Shown: positions 53,596-63,156, numbered from the stretch's first letter. The stretch: 64,000 nt of DNA from Bradyrhizobium sp. BRP22 (GCF_020194175.1 NZ_JADYVX010000004.1:1-64000); one strand, 5' to 3'. Made by a program: numbers and translations. Notes: generated by a model not told the origin, from the letters alone.

Positions 53596-53801
53596 TCGAC
53601 CCTCATGGTGACGAGCGCGTAGCGCGTCTCGAACCATCAGGCCCGGTCAGTGGCCTCGCCCTTCGAGACGGTCGCTAGAGCGTTTTCGAGCGAAGTGGAC
53701 ACCGGTTCGCGTGAAGAAAACGCGTCAAAACAAGAATCTAGAGCTTCGGTTCTGATTCAATCAGAACCGAAAATGCTCTAAGCGACCTCCTCAGGGTGAG
53801 G
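53596..53801. repeat. Palindromic repeat family R1, copy C, interrupted
   Basis: Reverse orientation: TCGACCCTCATGGTGACGAG...CTTCGAGACGGTCGC, then the inserted element, then AGCGACCTCCTCAGGGTGAG. Removing the insert with one TA leaves GTCGCTAAGCGAC, a palindromic hairpin tip as expected for this family. Confidence 0.7.
53676..53780. mobile_element. MITE-like element, copy 2, nested in repeat R1
   Basis: Reverse complement of copy 1 (27182-27286) with one mismatch over 105 bp. Starts TA-GAGCGTTTTCGAG and ends CCGAAAATGCTC-TA. TA on both sides and the intact flanking hairpin suggest insertion at a TA target with duplication, the habit of IS630/mariner-type elements. No transposase is present in the window. 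Confidence 0.78.
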
Positions 53802-53847
53802 AGATAGGTTGGAGCGTGCGGCTCGTTCCAGTCAGCGCATCGCGCGT

Positions 53848-56800
53848 CTACTCCGCCGCCACCATCTGCTGGGTCCGCCACTGTCCGAGCAGCGCGCGGA
53901 GTGAGGCGGGCTTCACCGGCTTGTTGAGCACTGCGATGTTTTCCTCGCGCGCGGCGGCGCGGACATGGGGGCTGCGGTCGGCGGTGATGAGAATCGCGGG
54001 CAGCCCCTCGCCGAAGCGACGGCGGATATCCCGGATCGCGGCGACGCCGTTGCCGCGGTCGAGATGATAGTCGACCAGCAGGCCGGTGATGGGCCTGCCT
54101 GCCGCCTCGATCGCGCCGATCGCGCTTTCGGGATCGGCGACCGCGATCACCTCGGCGTCCCAGGCGGTCAAGAGCGTCTTCATGCCATCGAGGATCGCCG
54201 GGTCGTTCTCGATGCAGACGATCAGCGCACCGCTAATCGGAGTCTTGACCAGCGGCGTCGCGCTGGTCACGGGACCGGTGTGGTTGATCGCCTGCGCCAC
54301 CGGAACACTCACGGAGAATACCGAGCCGCCGCCGGCATTGGCATCGAGCGCAATGCCATGATTGAGCACGCGCGCCAGCCGTTCGACGATCGACAGCCCC
54401 AGTCCCAGGCCGCGTGCGATCCGCGCGCCTTGTTCGAGGCGGTGGAACTCCTTGAAGATCTCGCGGCGCTTGAGCACGGGAATGCCGACGCCGGTGTCGT
54501 AGACGCAGATCTGAAGCGACCGGCCGCGACGCCGGCAGCCGACCAGCACGCGCCCGCGCGGCGTATATTTGATCGCGTTGGAAACGAAGTTCTGCAACAG
54601 TCGCCTGAGAAGCGAGCGGTCGGACTCCACCGCCAGCGAGGAGGGTACGAAGGTCAACTCGAGCCCCTTGGCGCGCGCGATCGGGGCGAACTCGATTTCG
54701 AGCGAGCGCATGAGATCGCCGATCTTGAAGCGGCTGATCGACGGCGTCATCGCGCCGGCATCGAGCCGCGAGATGTCCAGCAGCGCGCCGAGAATCTCCT
54801 CGATCGCTTCCAGGGAGTCGTCGATGTTCTCGACCAGGCGCGCATCCTCGCCGCCCTGCTGGCGCTCGACCATGCTCGTGACGTAAAGCCGCGCCGCATT
54901 TAGCGGCTGCAGGATGTCATGGCTGGCGGCCGCGAGAAATCGCGTCTTGGAAATGTTGGCGTCCTCGGCCGCGCTCTTGGCCAGCGCCAGTTCGGAATTG
55001 AGGCGGGTGAGTTCCTCGGTGCGGTCGCGCACGCGCTTTTCCAGCGTCGCATTGGCGCGCTCCAGCGCCTCGGCCGCCTCGAAGCTCGGCGTCACGTCGG
55101 AGAAGGTGATGACGAAGCCGCCGCCGGGCATCCGGTTGGTGCGGACCTCGATCACCATGTGGCGGTCGGGTAGCCGCTCCAGGTAGGGCTCGCCCTCGGT
55201 GGTGTAGGCGGCGAGCCGCTTCTCCAGCATGAGCTGCGCGTCGCCCGAGCCCTGCGGATTCACCGCGCCCATGAACTCCAGGATCTCCGGCAAGGGGATG
55301 CCGAGTTGAACCAGGTGCGCCGGCAGCGCCAGGATCTCGGCGAATTGCCGGTTCGAGCAGATCAGTTGCAGATTGACGTCGAACACCGCGATGCCCTGAC
55401 GCACATGGTTGAGCGCGGTCTGCAGGATCTCGCGGTTGAAATGCATCGCCGCGTGGGAATCGTCGAGCAGCTTCAGCGCGGCCTTTGCCGAAACCGTGCG
55501 CTTGCGCAGCAGCAGCGACATCACGAGCCGCGAGGAGGCGGCGCCGATGGAGGAGGCGATCAGCCGCTCGGCATGCTGCAGCAATTCGAGGCCGGCGGGC
55601 GCTGCTGGGTCGAGCCTGCCGCCACGTTCGGTTGCAAACGCCTCGAAGGCGTGGTCGGCGCGCTCGGGCCCGAGATATTGTGCCACCGTGCTCTGGATGT
55701 CCTGCACCGTCACCGTGGTGCGCCAGCGCCGGAAGCTCGGCGCGATCGGCGTGAAGGTGTGAGGCACGAACAGGTCGGCCTGCAGGCGCTCGATCGAGGT
55801 CGGCTCGCGTGCCAGCGAGAACACGAGGTAGGTGAAGATGTTCAGCGACAGGCTCCACAGCACGCCGTGCAACAGCGGCGGCAGGTCGGTGCCGAGCAGC
55901 GCCTGCGGCCGCAGCGCCTCGATGCCGAACGGGCCGTGCTGCAGCAGCATCAGCCCCGTGGTGCTGCTTTCCAGGAAGCTCGGCAGGAACAGCGTGTAGA
56001 TCCACACCGCGACGCCGACCACCATGCCGGCGATAGCGCCCCGCGCGGTCGCCTGCCGCCACAACAGTCCACCGAAAAAGGCGGGCGCAAGCTGCGCGAT
56101 CGCCGCGAACGACAACAGCCCGATCGCGGCGAGCTGGGTGTTGCCGAGCGCGCGATAATAGAAATAGGCCATCAGCATGATGCCGAAGATCGCGAAGCGG
56201 CGCACGCTCAGCAGGAAGTCGCTGAAATCCTTCTGTCCGGCGAGCGTTTCTCGGCTGCGCTGCAGCACCGTCGGCAGCACGATGTCGTTGGAGACCATGA
56301 TCGACAGTGCCACGCATTCCACGATCACCATCGCGGTGCCCGCCGACAGCCCGCCGATGAAGACGGCGACGCTGAGCAGCGAGGCGTTGGCCTCCATCGG
56401 CAGCGCCAGCACGTACATGTCGCTGTCGACGGCGCCGAACGGAAACGTCACGAGTCCTGCGATCGCGATCGGGATCACGAACAGGTTGATCGCGACGAGG
56501 TAGAGCGGAAACAGCCAGCGCGCGCGACCGACCTCGTCCTGGCCCGAATTCTCGACCACGCTGACATGGAACTGACGCGGCAAGAGCATGATCGCGCAGA
56601 ACGACAACAGCGTCATGGTCAGGAAATTGCCGACCGACGGCACATATTCGATCGCGCGCACCGCCTCCGGCGTCTTCATCGCGCGCTCGATCAGTTCGGT
56701 CGGCGAGAACATCCAGAAGGTGACGAAGATGCCGGCGGCGAGGAACGCCACCAGCTTGACGATGGATTCGGTTGCGACCGCCAGCATCAGGCCATGCTGG

Positions 56801-57357
56801 TGTTCGGTGGCGTCGGTCTGCCGGGTGCCGAACAGGACAGCGAACACAGCCATCGCCAGCGTGACGACCAGCGCGATGTCGCCGAGGATCGGCACCGAGG
56901 AGAATGCCCTGTCCTCGGTCAGGATCGTTTCCAGCGAAGACGCGATCGCCTTGAGCTGGAGCGCGATATAGGGCACCGAGCCGATGATCGCGATCAGCGC
57001 CACGGTGGCGGCTACCGCCTGGCTCTTGCCGTAGCGCGCGGCGATGAAGTCGGCGATCGAGGTGATGTTCTGCGACTTGGCAAGGCCGATCACGCGGCGG
57101 AGCAGCGGGGTGCACAGCCCGATCATCAGGACCGGGCCGACATAGATCGCGAGGAAGTCGACGCTGGTGCGGGTCGCAAATCCGACCGAGCCGAAGAAGG
57201 TCCAGGAGGTGCAATAGATCGCGAGCGATAGCGGGTAGATCACCATGCCTGCGCGGCCGCGCTGTTCCGGCGGCAGCCGGTCGCCACGGCTGGCGACAAA
57301 GAACAGGAACCCGATATAGGCGAACGCGGCGGCGATGACGCCCCAGTCGTGCAGCAT
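53848..57357 (-). CDS. Transporter-fused hybrid sensor kinase (SSS-STAC-PAS-HK-REC), CrbS/MxtR-like
   Basis: 1169 aa. Residues 1-510 are a sodium:solute symporter (SLC5/PutP) domain with about 13 helices (YCTSWTFFGSVGFATRTSVD, FIAARYGKSQAVAA). A STAC-like segment follows at about 545-620 (VTVQDIQSTVAQYLGPERAD). A PAS domain is at about 650-770, a coiled coil to 805, then HisKA with His near 814 (AAASHDILQPLNAARLY), HATPase (NAIKYTPRG, DTGVGIPVLK, GLGLGLSIVERL) and a receiver at about 1045-1165 (phospho-acceptor in LLVDYHLDRGNG). Related CrbS, MxtR and ErcS' kinases govern the acetate switch or carbon use. Convergent to the LuxR-type regulator, its probable partner. Confidence 0.93.
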   Translation of the reverse strand: MLHDWGVIAAAFAYIGFLFFVASRGDRLPPEQRGRAGMVIYPLSLAIYCTSWTFFGSVGFATRTSVDFLAIYVGPVLMIGLCTPLLRRVIGLAKSQNITSIADFIAARYGKSQAVAATVALIAIIGSVPYIALQLKAIASSLETILTEDRAFSSVPILGDIALVVTLAMAVFAVLFGTRQTDATEHQHGLMLAVATESIVKLVAFLAAGIFVTFWMFSPTELIERAMKTPEAVRAIEYVPSVGNFLTMTLLSFCAIMLLPRQFHVSVVENSGQDEVGRARWLFPLYLVAINLFVIPIAIAGLVTFPFGAVDSDMYVLALPMEANASLLSVAVFIGGLSAGTAMVIVECVALSIMVSNDIVLPTVLQRSRETLAGQKDFSDFLLSVRRFAIFGIMLMAYFYYRALGNTQLAAIGLLSFAAIAQLAPAFFGGLLWRQATARGAIAGMVVGVAVWIYTLFLPSFLESSTTGLMLLQHGPFGIEALRPQALLGTDLPPLLHGVLWSLSLNIFTYLVFSLAREPTSIERLQADLFVPHTFTPIAPSFRRWRTTVTVQDIQSTVAQYLGPERADHAFEAFATERGGRLDPAAPAGLELLQHAERLIASSIGAASSRLVMSLLLRKRTVSAKAALKLLDDSHAAMHFNREILQTALNHVRQGIAVFDVNLQLICSNRQFAEILALPAHLVQLGIPLPEILEFMGAVNPQGSGDAQLMLEKRLAAYTTEGEPYLERLPDRHMVIEVRTNRMPGGGFVITFSDVTPSFEAAEALERANATLEKRVRDRTEELTRLNSELALAKSAAEDANISKTRFLAAASHDILQPLNAARLYVTSMVERQQGGEDARLVENIDDSLEAIEEILGALLDISRLDAGAMTPSISRFKIGDLMRSLEIEFAPIARAKGLELTFVPSSLAVESDRSLLRRLLQNFVSNAIKYTPRGRVLVGCRRRGRSLQICVYDTGVGIPVLKRREIFKEFHRLEQGARIARGLGLGLSIVERLARVLNHGIALDANAGGGSVFSVSVPVAQAINHTGPVTSATPLVKTPISGALIVCIENDPAILDGMKTLLTAWDAEVIAVADPESAIGAIEAAGRPITGLLVDYHLDRGNGVAAIRDIRRRFGEGLPAILITADRSPHVRAAAREENIAVLNKPVKPASLRALLGQWRTQQMVAAE

Positions 57358-57473
57358 CGCTGCTGATCTCCCTTCCCGGCCTCAGAACGGGCCGTGGCGG
57401 GAGAGTATAGCGGGATCGGGCGGCTGGCGCATCGTGCGCTGCCGTTCCAATCGCCGATGTCGCGTCGTTAGGG

Positions 57474-58703
57474 TTATTCCGCCGCCATCGGCTGCTTGCG
57501 CAGCGGCAGGCCCAGCCGTTCCCAGACCTGCAGCAGGGCCTCCGCGAGGCCGTCCATCAGGCCGTCATCGTGGTAGGGCGACGGGGTGATCCGCAACCGC
57601 TCGGTGCCCTTGGGGACGGTCGGGTAGTTGATCGGCTGGATATAGATGCCGTGCTCCTCCAGCAGGATGTCGGTCGCGCGCTTGCACTTTTCGGGGTCGC
57701 CGACGAACAGCGGCACGATATGGGTGTCACTCGACATCACGGGCAGGCCGGCCGCGTTCAGGATCGCCTTGAGGCGGGCGGCGCGCTCCTGGTGGCGCTC
57801 GCGCTCCCAGTTCGAGGCCTTGAGATGGCGGATCGCGGCGGTCGCGGCCGAGCAGATCGCCGGCGGCAGCGCGGTCGTGAAGATGAAGCCCGGCGCGTAG
57901 GAACGCACGGCATCGATGATCTCGGCCTTGGCGGCGATATAGCCGCCGAGGCAGCCGAACGCCTTTGCCAGGGTGCCTTCGAGCACGTCGATACGGTGCA
58001 TCACGCCGTCGCGTTCGGCGATGCCGCCGCCGCGCGGTCCGTACATGCCGACCGCATGGACCTCATCGACATAGGTCATGGCGCCATAGCGCTCGGCCAG
58101 ATCGCAGATCTGCTCGAGCGGGGCGACGTCGCCGTCCATCGAATAGAGGCTTTCGCAGGCGATCAGCTTGGGCCGCTCGGGACCGGCCTCGCGCAACAGT
58201 TCTTCCAGATGTGCGAGGTCGCTGTGGCGGAAGATCTTCCGCTCGCAGCCGCCCTGGCGGATGCCTTCGATCATCGAATTGTGGTTCAGCGCGTCCGACA
58301 GGATCAGGCAGTTCGGAATCAGCTTTGCGATCGTCGCGATGCCGGTCTGGTTCGAGACATAGCCGGAAGTGAAGAGCAGCGAGGCTTCCTTGCCATGGAG
58401 GTCGGCGAGTTCTGCCTCCAACTGCACCAGCGGATGGTGCGTGCCGGCGATGTTGCGAGTGCCGCCCGCGCCGGTGCCGACGCGGGTCGCGGTCTCGACC
58501 ATGGCGCCGACGACCTTGGGATGCTGGCCCATGCCGAGATAGTCGTTCGAGCACCAGATCACGACATTGCGCTGGCCCTTCGGCGAGTGCCAGATCGCGT
58601 GCGGGAAGCGGCCCGCGATGCGCTCGAGGTCGGCAAATACGCGATAACGCCGCTCGTCATGGAGGCGGTTGAGGGCGGCGCTGAAAAACTGGCTGTAATC
58701 CAT
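57474..58703 (-). CDS. hemA: 5-aminolevulinate synthase
   Basis: 409 aa, PLP-dependent condensation of glycine and succinyl-CoA, first step of haem synthesis by the C4 pathway used by alphaproteobacteria. ATG58703 ([20 protein letters not shown]) is the start; two upstream codons begin at TTG. The PLP lysine is in [14 protein letters not shown] (usual TLGKAFG), and the glycine-rich [15 protein letters not shown] is intact. A perfect TTGAT-N4-ATCAA box lies about 150 bp upstream. In B. japonicum, hemA is known to respond to low oxygen. Confidence 0.96.
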   Translation of the reverse strand: MDYSQFFSAALNRLHDERRYRVFADLERIAGRFPHAIWHSPKGQRNVVIWCSNDYLGMGQHPKVVGAMVETATRVGTGAGGTRNIAGTHHPLVQLEAELADLHGKEASLLFTSGYVSNQTGIATIAKLIPNCLILSDALNHNSMIEGIRQGGCERKIFRHSDLAHLEELLREAGPERPKLIACESLYSMDGDVAPLEQICDLAERYGAMTYVDEVHAVGMYGPRGGGIAERDGVMHRIDVLEGTLAKAFGCLGGYIAAKAEIIDAVRSYAPGFIFTTALPPAICSAATAAIRHLKASNWERERHQERAARLKAILNAAGLPVMSSDTHIVPLFVGDPEKCKRATDILLEEHGIYIQPINYPTVPKGTERLRITPSPYHDDGLMDGLAEALLQVWERLGLPLRKQPMAAE

Positions 58704-58820
58704 GGGCAAGACCTAGGGCAAACCTGGAGCGGAACCCGGCCGGAGCGGCCGCCTCTTTCTTAGAGCTTTTCAATCTCTAATGTCTATGCGCTATCCCACG
58801 TTTGAGCATGCGCAAGACAT

Positions 58821-58835
58821 TGGACAGATTGTCCA
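58821..58835. promoter_or_regulatory. Inverted repeat, candidate operator
   Basis: TGGACA (58821-58826) and TGTCCA (58830-58835) flank GAT, a perfect 6-bp dyad 18 bp from the FixK-type box. Regulator unknown. Confidence 0.4.
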
Positions 58836-58852
58836 TGGAAGCGGAGCAAATG

Positions 58853-58866
58853 TTGATGTGGATCAA
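58853..58866. promoter_or_regulatory. FNR/FixK-type box
   Basis: TTGAT-GTGG-ATCAA is a perfect match to the FNR/FixK2 consensus TTGAT-N4-ATCAA. It is about 150 bp upstream of the hemA start codon and about 217 bp upstream of the AroQ-like start, so either direction could be activated under low oxygen. Confidence 0.8.
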
Positions 58867-59082
58867 AGAGCTAGGCGCCATTTGAACGCCGGGCCGGGTC
58901 GCACAGGCTGCGCCTCCGTTTCGACTTCGCACGACGTCGCAGCCGGCGCGCAAGTCCCTCGAAGACAACTTGACCACGTGACCTGTCGGCGTGGCCCTGA
59001 TCTCCAATTTGGTGCACGGTGCCGGCCAGGGAACCTCGCTGGGCCATGCTCTGCCGAAGATTTTCGAGGAGGAGGACGCACC

Positions 59083-59514
59083 ATGAAACGAGTCATGATT
59101 CTGAACGGTCCCAATCTCAATCTGCTCGGCGTGCGGGAGCCACATATCTACGGCACAACGACGCTCGCGCAGATCGAGGAAAGCTGCGGGCAGGCGGCCG
59201 CGAGGCTGGATCTGAAGATCGCCTTCCACCAGTCCAACCATGAAGGGGTGATCGTCGACCTGATTCAGTCGGCCCGGCAGGAGGCGGACGCCATCATCAT
59301 CAACCCGGCCGGCTTCTCGTTCACTTCCGTCGCCATCATGGATGCGATCAAGACGTTCGAGGGGCCGGTGCTGGAGGTGCACATCTCCAATATCCACGCC
59401 CGCGACGAATATCACCGCCACTCCAGGATTTCCTTCGTGGCGACCGGCGTGATCTGTGGCCTGGGGCCATACGGCTACATCGCGGCGATGCAGGCGATTG
59501 CCCAGATGAAATGA
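59083..59514 (+). CDS. Type II 3-dehydroquinate dehydratase-like protein with altered active-site residues
   Basis: 143 aa, full family length, starting MKRVMILNGPNLNLLGVREP after GAGGAGGAGG. Compared with the M. tuberculosis enzyme from memory, Arg18, Tyr23, Asn74, His100 and Arg107 are kept. The THTS block is SFTS (Phe80 where His81 sits) and the FRRHS block is YHRHS (His111 where Arg112 sits). Both positions contact the substrate in known structures. It may be a divergent dehydratase, perhaps for quinate use, or have another substrate; the standard shikimate aroQ (usually beside accB-accC) would be elsewhere. Divergent from hemA. Confidence 0.82.
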   Translation: MKRVMILNGPNLNLLGVREPHIYGTTTLAQIEESCGQAAARLDLKIAFHQSNHEGVIVDLIQSARQEADAIIINPAGFSFTSVAIMDAIKTFEGPVLEVHISNIHARDEYHRHSRISFVATGVICGLGPYGYIAAMQAIAQMK

Positions 59515-59535
59515 GCTGGACGCGACCGGCCGGCG

Positions 59536-60597
59536 TCAGGTGGTGCGGAAGCGCAGCACGCCGTCGGCCTCCTCGGCCGTCAGGCGGCCCTCGACGAGCA
59601 TGTAGTTGACGTGGGCGATCAGTTCGCCGGCGGCAAATCCCATCTGGTGCGCATCCAGCACGTGCTTGTGGAATACGACCGGTACCAACTCCTTCGAGGT
59701 TTTCGCGGTCTCCCGGCAGGCCTCGGCGATCAGCCGGCAGCGTTCCTCGTGATGGTCGGCAAGCTGCTTGATCCGCGTCTTCATGCCGTAGAACGGCACG
59801 CCATGGCCGGGCAGCACCAGCACGTCGTAAGGCAGCGTCGTCGTGAGGCTCGCCAGCGACGCCAGGTATTCGCCGAGCGAATTCTGTTCCGGCTCCACTG
59901 CCCAGACACTGACATTGGGCGAGATCTTGCTCAGTACCTGGTCGGCTGACAGGAACAGCTTGTCGGCGGCGCAATAGAGCATCACCTGGTCGAGCGCATG
60001 TCCGCCGCCGGTGACCACCTTGAAGCGCCGCGTGCCGATCACGACCTCGTCGCCATGGGTGAGGCGGCGATAGGACGGCGGCAACACCGATACCCGCTTC
60101 AGGTACTCCTGGCCGCGGCCCAGCAGCTTGTCGGTGAGGTCCTCGTCCATGCCGTGGCGACGGAAGAACAGCCGCTGCGCCTTCAGTCGCTCCTCGGTGC
60201 CGCGGTTCTGGTGATAGACCGACTGCAGATATTCGACCTGCGACATGTGAAGCGCGCAGCCGAACCGCTCGACGATCCATCCCGCCAGACCAACGTGATC
60301 AGGATGCGAATGAGTCACGATCAGGCGGGTGATGTTCACGCCCTTGAGCGGGCCTTCGAACAGCGTGGTCCAGGCTCCGATCGATTCCTCATTGCCGAAA
60401 CCCGAATCGATCATGGTCCAGCCGTCGCCATCGGCGAGCAGATAGATGTTCACATGGTTGAGACGGAACGGCAGCTTCAGCCGTACCCAGAGCACGCCGG
60501 GCATCACCTCCACGACCTGGTCCGGGCCGGGGTGATTTTCGAAGGGGTATCGCAGTGCCTCGGCCGAGGACTGCACGCTGTCCGTTTTCGAATGCAT
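59536..60597 (-). CDS. MBL-fold metallo-hydrolase
   Basis: 353 aa. Metallo-beta-lactamase fold with THSHPDHVG (HxHxDH), GGGHALDQ in place of the usual GHTPG-type His region, SADQVLSKISPN and LPGHG as the last His motif. A helical C-terminal domain (about 270-353) resembles that of the LACTB2/glyoxalase II-like hydrolases. The substrate is probably a thioester or lactone; not defined. Convergent to the AroQ-like gene, 21 bp between stops. Confidence 0.9.
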   Translation of the reverse strand: MHSKTDSVQSSAEALRYPFENHPGPDQVVEVMPGVLWVRLKLPFRLNHVNIYLLADGDGWTMIDSGFGNEESIGAWTTLFEGPLKGVNITRLIVTHSHPDHVGLAGWIVERFGCALHMSQVEYLQSVYHQNRGTEERLKAQRLFFRRHGMDEDLTDKLLGRGQEYLKRVSVLPPSYRRLTHGDEVVIGTRRFKVVTGGGHALDQVMLYCAADKLFLSADQVLSKISPNVSVWAVEPEQNSLGEYLASLASLTTTLPYDVLVLPGHGVPFYGMKTRIKQLADHHEERCRLIAEACRETAKTSKELVPVVFHKHVLDAHQMGFAAGELIAHVNYMLVEGRLTAEEADGVLRFRTT

Positions 60598-60680
60598 CGC
60601 TTATCGGCTTAGCGGTACCTGTCGCCCGGCGCTAGCTCAAAAAAGCAGACCCCGGTCCGGATAATGGGCAGGGATATCCC

Positions 60681-60770
60681 GTGGCCCGGATGAAGCGAGA
60701 AGCGCAATCCGGGGCCATCCCGCCCCGGACTGCCAATCCCGGACTACGCTGCGCTCCACCCGGGCTACGG
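60681..60770. repeat. Repeat family R5, copy B
   Basis: GTGGCCCGGATGAAGC at the left and CTCCACCCGGGCTACG at the right are imperfect inverted ends, with ATCCCGGACTACGCTGCGCT between. The right half matches the reverse complement of 50778-50811. Confidence 0.65.
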
Positions 60771-60780
60771 CGGTTCCCGC

Positions 60781-62925
60781 TTACGCCGCGCGGATGTTCG
60801 ACAGGAACGCGTCGATTTCGGCGCGCAGCACCTCGGCCTCGCGGCGCAATTCGCTGGAGGCGTTCAGCACGTCGCCGGCGGCGGTGCCGGCTTCAGCCGA
60901 GGCGCTGCTGACGCCGACGATGTTGCTGGAGACCTCGCTGGTGCCGCCGGCCGCGTGCTGGATGTTGCGGGCGATCTCGCGCGTAGCTGCGCCCTGTTCC
61001 TCGACCGCCGCGGCGATCGCGGTGGTGACGTCGTTGATCTCGCCGATCGTATTGCTGATGTTGCGGATCGCGGACACGGCCGTCGTCGTCACGTCCTGCA
61101 TGCTGACGATCTGCTGGCGGATCTCGTCGGTTGCTTTCGCGGTCTGGTTGGCGAGGCTCTTCACCTCGGAGGCGACGACGGCAAAGCCGCGGCCGGCTTC
61201 GCCGGCGCGCGCCGCCTCGATGGTGGCGTTGAGCGCGAGCAGATTGGTCTGCGAGGCGATGGTCTGGATCAGGTCGACCACCACGCTGATGCGGGTGGCG
61301 TTCTCGGCGAGGCCCTGCATGGTGACGTCGGTCTGGCCGGCTTCTTCCACCGCCTTGCGCGCGATCTCCGCCGAGGTCACGACCTGGCGCCCGATCTCGG
61401 CGATCGAGGAAGAGAGCTCCTCGGTGCCCGCGGACACCGTCTGCACGTTGACCGAGGTCTCCTCCGCGGCGGAGGCGACCGTGTTCGCCAGTGCGCTCGA
61501 CTGGTCGGCGGTCGCCGACATGCTCTGTGCCGTCGACTGCATCGAATTGGCCGCATTCTGCAGGCTGTCGAGCGCGCTGCGGACGGTGGATTCGAATTCG
61601 ACGATACGGGCTTCCATGCGCGAGGCGCGCTCCGCCTTGGCGGTGCGGTCCTTGTCCTGTTCGGCCGAGAGCGCGCGGCCCTCGATCATGCTTTCGCGGA
61701 ACACCGTCAGCGCCTTGGCCATCGCGGCGATCTCGTCATCCTGGCGGCTCTGATAGATCTCGGTCTCGAGATCGCCGGCCGACAGCCGCTGCATCGAGTC
61801 CTGCAGGCCCTTGAGCCGCTTGAGAATGCTGCGGCCGACATAGAGCCAGACGAACAGGATCGAGCCGATCAGGGTTGCGACGCCGAGCGCGAGCATCACC
61901 ATGGTCGCAAACGAAATCTCCTGGCGTGCCTGGCTGGTGGACGTGTCGGTCGCCTTCCGCACGCCGTCAACGAGCTGTTGCACGCTGATGCCGAGGCCGA
62001 CGTTGAGCTTGCGCGTCTCTTCCAGGATGGTCTCGCCGAAATCGGTGGCGTCCAATTCCTTCTGGCGGACCTTGAACACGCCGGTCTTGCCCTGGCCGAG
62101 CGCCTGCAGCTTTGCGGCGGCTTCGGCGAGCGTCTTGGCGCTCAGGCTCTTGGGCAGTACTTCGAGGTTGGATTTTACCTGTGCGAGTACCTGCTTGAAA
62201 TCCTTCTCGATCGCTTCCAGCGTGTCGCTGCTGGTCGCCGACAGCGCGGCGGCCATGTTGGAGGCCATCAGATTGCCGCTCGCGATCACGTTGCCGAGCT
62301 GTTCGACGGTGCGTGCCGCATTGCTCGCATCATCGGACGATGGATCGGCGGAGCCGAGGATCGCGTGAAGCTGCATCTGCGAATCCACCATTGCCGGTGC
62401 GGAGGCCGCGACGAACTCGGCCTGTGCCTTGCGCAGCGCCTCATACTGTTTCTCGTGCAGCGCCGCCGTCTCCAGCCGCTCGCGCGCGGCCGAGCCAAGG
62501 CTCTGGATCACGTCGTCGATGTTCTTGACGGTTTCGGTGAGCGCGTTGCCGATCGCCTTGTCGGCGCCGAGCTTGATGATCTCGTCGAGCTTCTGCAGCG
62601 CGTGCGTCTGGGTTTCCTTCATCTTGCGCGAACGCTCGTTCAAGGACTCTTCGGTGCGCGCAGCGAGCAGCGCCGGTCCCTGGCTCGCCAGGCTCGCACT
62701 CTGCGCCGACAATTGCAGGCTCGCGGCAAGCCGCGGGATGTCGCGGCCGGAGAGGTCGCCCATGGTCTTGCCGAGCTGTTCGAACACCATCGCAGCGCCT
62801 GCGCTGATCACGATCGCCATGGCGGCGATGACGGCGAACGCCGCGAACAGGCTGCCCCGGACGCCCCATCGCGGACGTCGGATGCCCTTAAGTTTCAATT
62901 TACCGAAGCGGAATCGTAACGCCAT
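60781..62925 (-). CDS. Methyl-accepting chemotaxis protein
   Basis: 714 aa from ATG62925; a longer frame to 63027 lacks the family N-terminus. Membrane helices are at about 25-48 and 346-368, enclosing a periplasmic all-helical domain of about 295 residues (Ala/Ser/Lys-rich, helical-bundle type). HAMP follows ([18 protein letters not shown]), then the signalling domain with the hairpin tip [20 protein letters not shown] and [17 protein letters not shown]-terminal end lacks a CheR-binding pentapeptide. The ligand is unknown. It has an unusual basic N-terminus ([15 protein letters not shown]). Confidence 0.94.
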   Translation of the reverse strand: MALRFRFGKLKLKGIRRPRWGVRGSLFAAFAVIAAMAIVISAGAAMVFEQLGKTMGDLSGRDIPRLAASLQLSAQSASLASQGPALLAARTEESLNERSRKMKETQTHALQKLDEIIKLGADKAIGNALTETVKNIDDVIQSLGSAARERLETAALHEKQYEALRKAQAEFVAASAPAMVDSQMQLHAILGSADPSSDDASNAARTVEQLGNVIASGNLMASNMAAALSATSSDTLEAIEKDFKQVLAQVKSNLEVLPKSLSAKTLAEAAAKLQALGQGKTGVFKVRQKELDATDFGETILEETRKLNVGLGISVQQLVDGVRKATDTSTSQARQEISFATMVMLALGVATLIGSILFVWLYVGRSILKRLKGLQDSMQRLSAGDLETEIYQSRQDDEIAAMAKALTVFRESMIEGRALSAEQDKDRTAKAERASRMEARIVEFESTVRSALDSLQNAANSMQSTAQSMSATADQSSALANTVASAAEETSVNVQTVSAGTEELSSSIAEIGRQVVTSAEIARKAVEEAGQTDVTMQGLAENATRISVVVDLIQTIASQTNLLALNATIEAARAGEAGRGFAVVASEVKSLANQTAKATDEIRQQIVSMQDVTTTAVSAIRNISNTIGEINDVTTAIAAAVEEQGAATREIARNIQHAAGGTSEVSSNIVGVSSASAEAGTAAGDVLNASSELRREAEVLRAEIDAFLSNIRAA

Positions 62926-63128
62926 CTGCCTGCCCCCGCAGTCACTGCCCTTGAGCTTGAATCCTCGCGCGGCAGTATCGCGATGGCGGGTTAACAAAAT
63001 CGGGAACTTGAACGCCCGGCGCTGCAATTTTTGCCGCGCATGGCTGCGTTGAAGTAGCTTTGTACCGCACGTCGGAATTGATCGCGCGATGCTTGCAGAA
63101 TTGTCGCATCCACAACCTCTCGAGAATC

Positions 63129-63156
63129 AAAAAAGGCCGGCGAGATGCCAGCCTTT
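63129..63156 (-). terminator. Rho-independent terminator of the outer-membrane protein gene
   Basis: Read on the minus strand, AAGGCTGGC, a short loop and GCCGGCCTT form a stem with one wobble pair, followed by six T residues. It lies about 33 bp beyond the stop of the Omp31-like gene. Confidence 0.85.

Larger units (their letters stand above)
53546..53847. other. Convergent gap holding an R1 repeat split by a MITE-like element
   Basis: No gene. R1 copy C in reverse orientation begins at 53596 and is interrupted at 53676 by MITE-like copy 2 (to 53780); its remainder (AGCGACCTCCTCAGGGTGAGG) continues to about 53801. Confidence 0.75.
58704..59082. promoter_or_regulatory. Divergent control region of hemA and the AroQ-like gene
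   Basis: 379 bp with no credible gene. It contains an inverted repeat TGGACA-GAT-TGTCCA (58821-58835) and an FNR/FixK-type box (58853-58866). Short open frames here lack ribosome sites. Confidence 0.6.

Noticed and set aside
55306..57231. 641-codon open frame antisense to the hybrid kinase
   Set aside because: Composition (Arg/His/Gln-rich) is a GC3 shadow of the minus-strand kinase gene.
58780..59082. Open frame extending the AroQ-like gene upstream to 58780
   Set aside because: GAGGAGGAGG directly before ATG59083 and the family N-terminus MKRVMILNGPN fix the start; the extension also covers the FixK-type box.
60955..62919. 654-codon open frame antisense to the chemotaxis receptor
   Set aside because: Shadow of the receptor gene; no family features.
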